Source of the DNA: Phycisphaerae bacterium
GTDB taxonomy: Bacteria > Planctomycetota > Phycisphaerae > UBA1845 > Fen-1342
NCBI GenBank assembly: GCA_022842805.1
Contig: JALHOX010000222.1
Location: forward strand, 1 to 7,718
DNA length: 7,718 nucleotides
Reading direction: 5' to 3'
Below, one piece after another: positions 7,426-7,718 of the stretch. The position numbers were made by a program, and so were the translations under genes. Numbering within the stretch: position 1 is the first letter of the stretch; each line of letters starts with the position of its first letter. Under the pieces are notes generated by a model that ran no database searches, was not told the origin of the DNA, and saw only the letters and a list, made by a program, of their open reading frames with translations.

Positions 7426-7718
7426 TCAGGCCCAATCTCCCTGCACAAACCAACGATCGGTCGCGACAATCCGCACCAGCCAGAGCCAGGTCCCTTCCTC
7501 CGTCTGCACCGCGAAATAGTCCTGGTCGAGCCGCCGCACCTCCTCGGCCGCGCACTCCCGCCGCCACCACTCTTCGCCGATCCGCTCCGGCCCGCGACAC
7601 GCGATGACGCCCTGGCTTCGCCCGTTCCAGCAAACCTGCAGGATCGGCCCGTCGGGCGCTTGTAGCGTCACGCTCGCGCTCACCGGCCGCGCAAAGAGCC
7701 GCGTCGGTCGCGCCGCCG
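7426..7718 (-). CDS. imuB: ImuB, Y-family polymerase-like mutasome protein, C-terminal 96 residues (5' part outside window)
   Basis: The frame is open from the window edge to the TGA at 7428-7426. The fragment reads RPTRLFARP, then a short beta-rich stretch, then GPERIGEEWWRR, DYFAVQTEEG and WLWLVR, ending RWFVQGDWA. GPERI-x-x-EWW, the DYF motif and the terminal RWF are typical of the ImuB C-terminal tail, beyond its Y-family palm, fingers and little-finger domains. In studied systems ImuB is catalytically inactive and links DnaE2 to the sliding clamp, but the domain that would show this lies outside the window. The stop is three bases before dnaE2, so the two genes share a transcript. An SOS/LexA site would be expected far upstream and is not visible. 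Confidence 0.87.
   Translation of the reverse strand, partial: AARPTRLFARPVSASVTLQAPDGPILQVCWNGRSQGVIACRGPERIGEEWWRRECAAEEVRRLDQDYFAVQTEEGTWLWLVRIVATDRWFVQGDWA

Noticed and set aside
5869..7665. 598-residue plus-strand open frame across dnaE2 and imuB, with similar frames at 3951-5171 and 4552-5748
   Set aside because: These are Arg/Pro/His/Gln-rich shadows of the minus-strand polymerase genes, whose motifs are unmistakable.
7426..7683. A small stand-alone 85-residue gene starting at the GTG at 7683
   Set aside because: The frame continues upstream to the window edge with ImuB-like sequence (RPTRLFARP), so this is the tail of imuB.

Overview
This is a GC-rich chromosomal window with long open frames, few gaps and envelope-type proteins. 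I would place it in Planctomycetota or a close relative. The reasons are a calcium-binding RTX-like repeat protein, a lipoprotein that joins a YVTN beta-propeller to a di-heme cytochrome c domain, an imuB-dnaE2 mutagenesis cassette, and a GTGGGACCGGTTTCCAACCGG-type palindrome of the kind I recall as dispersed in such genomes. This placement rests on recognition only and is moderately uncertain.

Layout. (1) Positions 1-1043, plus strand: the 3' end of a repeat protein with hemolysin-type nonapeptides, cut by the window edge. Three hairpins follow it, the last being a strong intrinsic terminator with nine T (1188-1233). (2) Positions 1234-1511: an upstream region with no gene, ending in a GGAGG ribosome binding site. 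(3) Positions 1512-3914, plus strand: an 800-residue lipoprotein with a propeller and two CxxCH heme sites, starting at GTG. (4) Positions 3915-4173: a convergent gap with two abutting palindromes (3928-3980) and an intrinsic terminator (4002-4048) for the lipoprotein gene. (5) Positions 7422 down to 4174, minus strand: complete dnaE2 (imuC), the error-prone DNA polymerase III alpha-like subunit. (6) Positions 7718 down to 7426, minus strand: the C-terminal 96 residues of ImuB, whose stop lies three bases before the dnaE2 start.

How the genes relate. imuB and dnaE2 form one operon. Their products are known partners in damage-induced translesion synthesis, and imuA, and perhaps lexA, would be expected upstream, beyond position 7718. 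The RTX-like protein and the heme lipoprotein are both likely exported, but a strong terminator separates them, so they are probably independent transcripts. I see no tRNA, rRNA, CRISPR array, insertion sequence or phage gene. I found no clearly new multi-gene system. The points most worth a second look are the palindrome pair, the architecture of the heme lipoprotein, and the in-frame single-stop junction between imuB and dnaE2.
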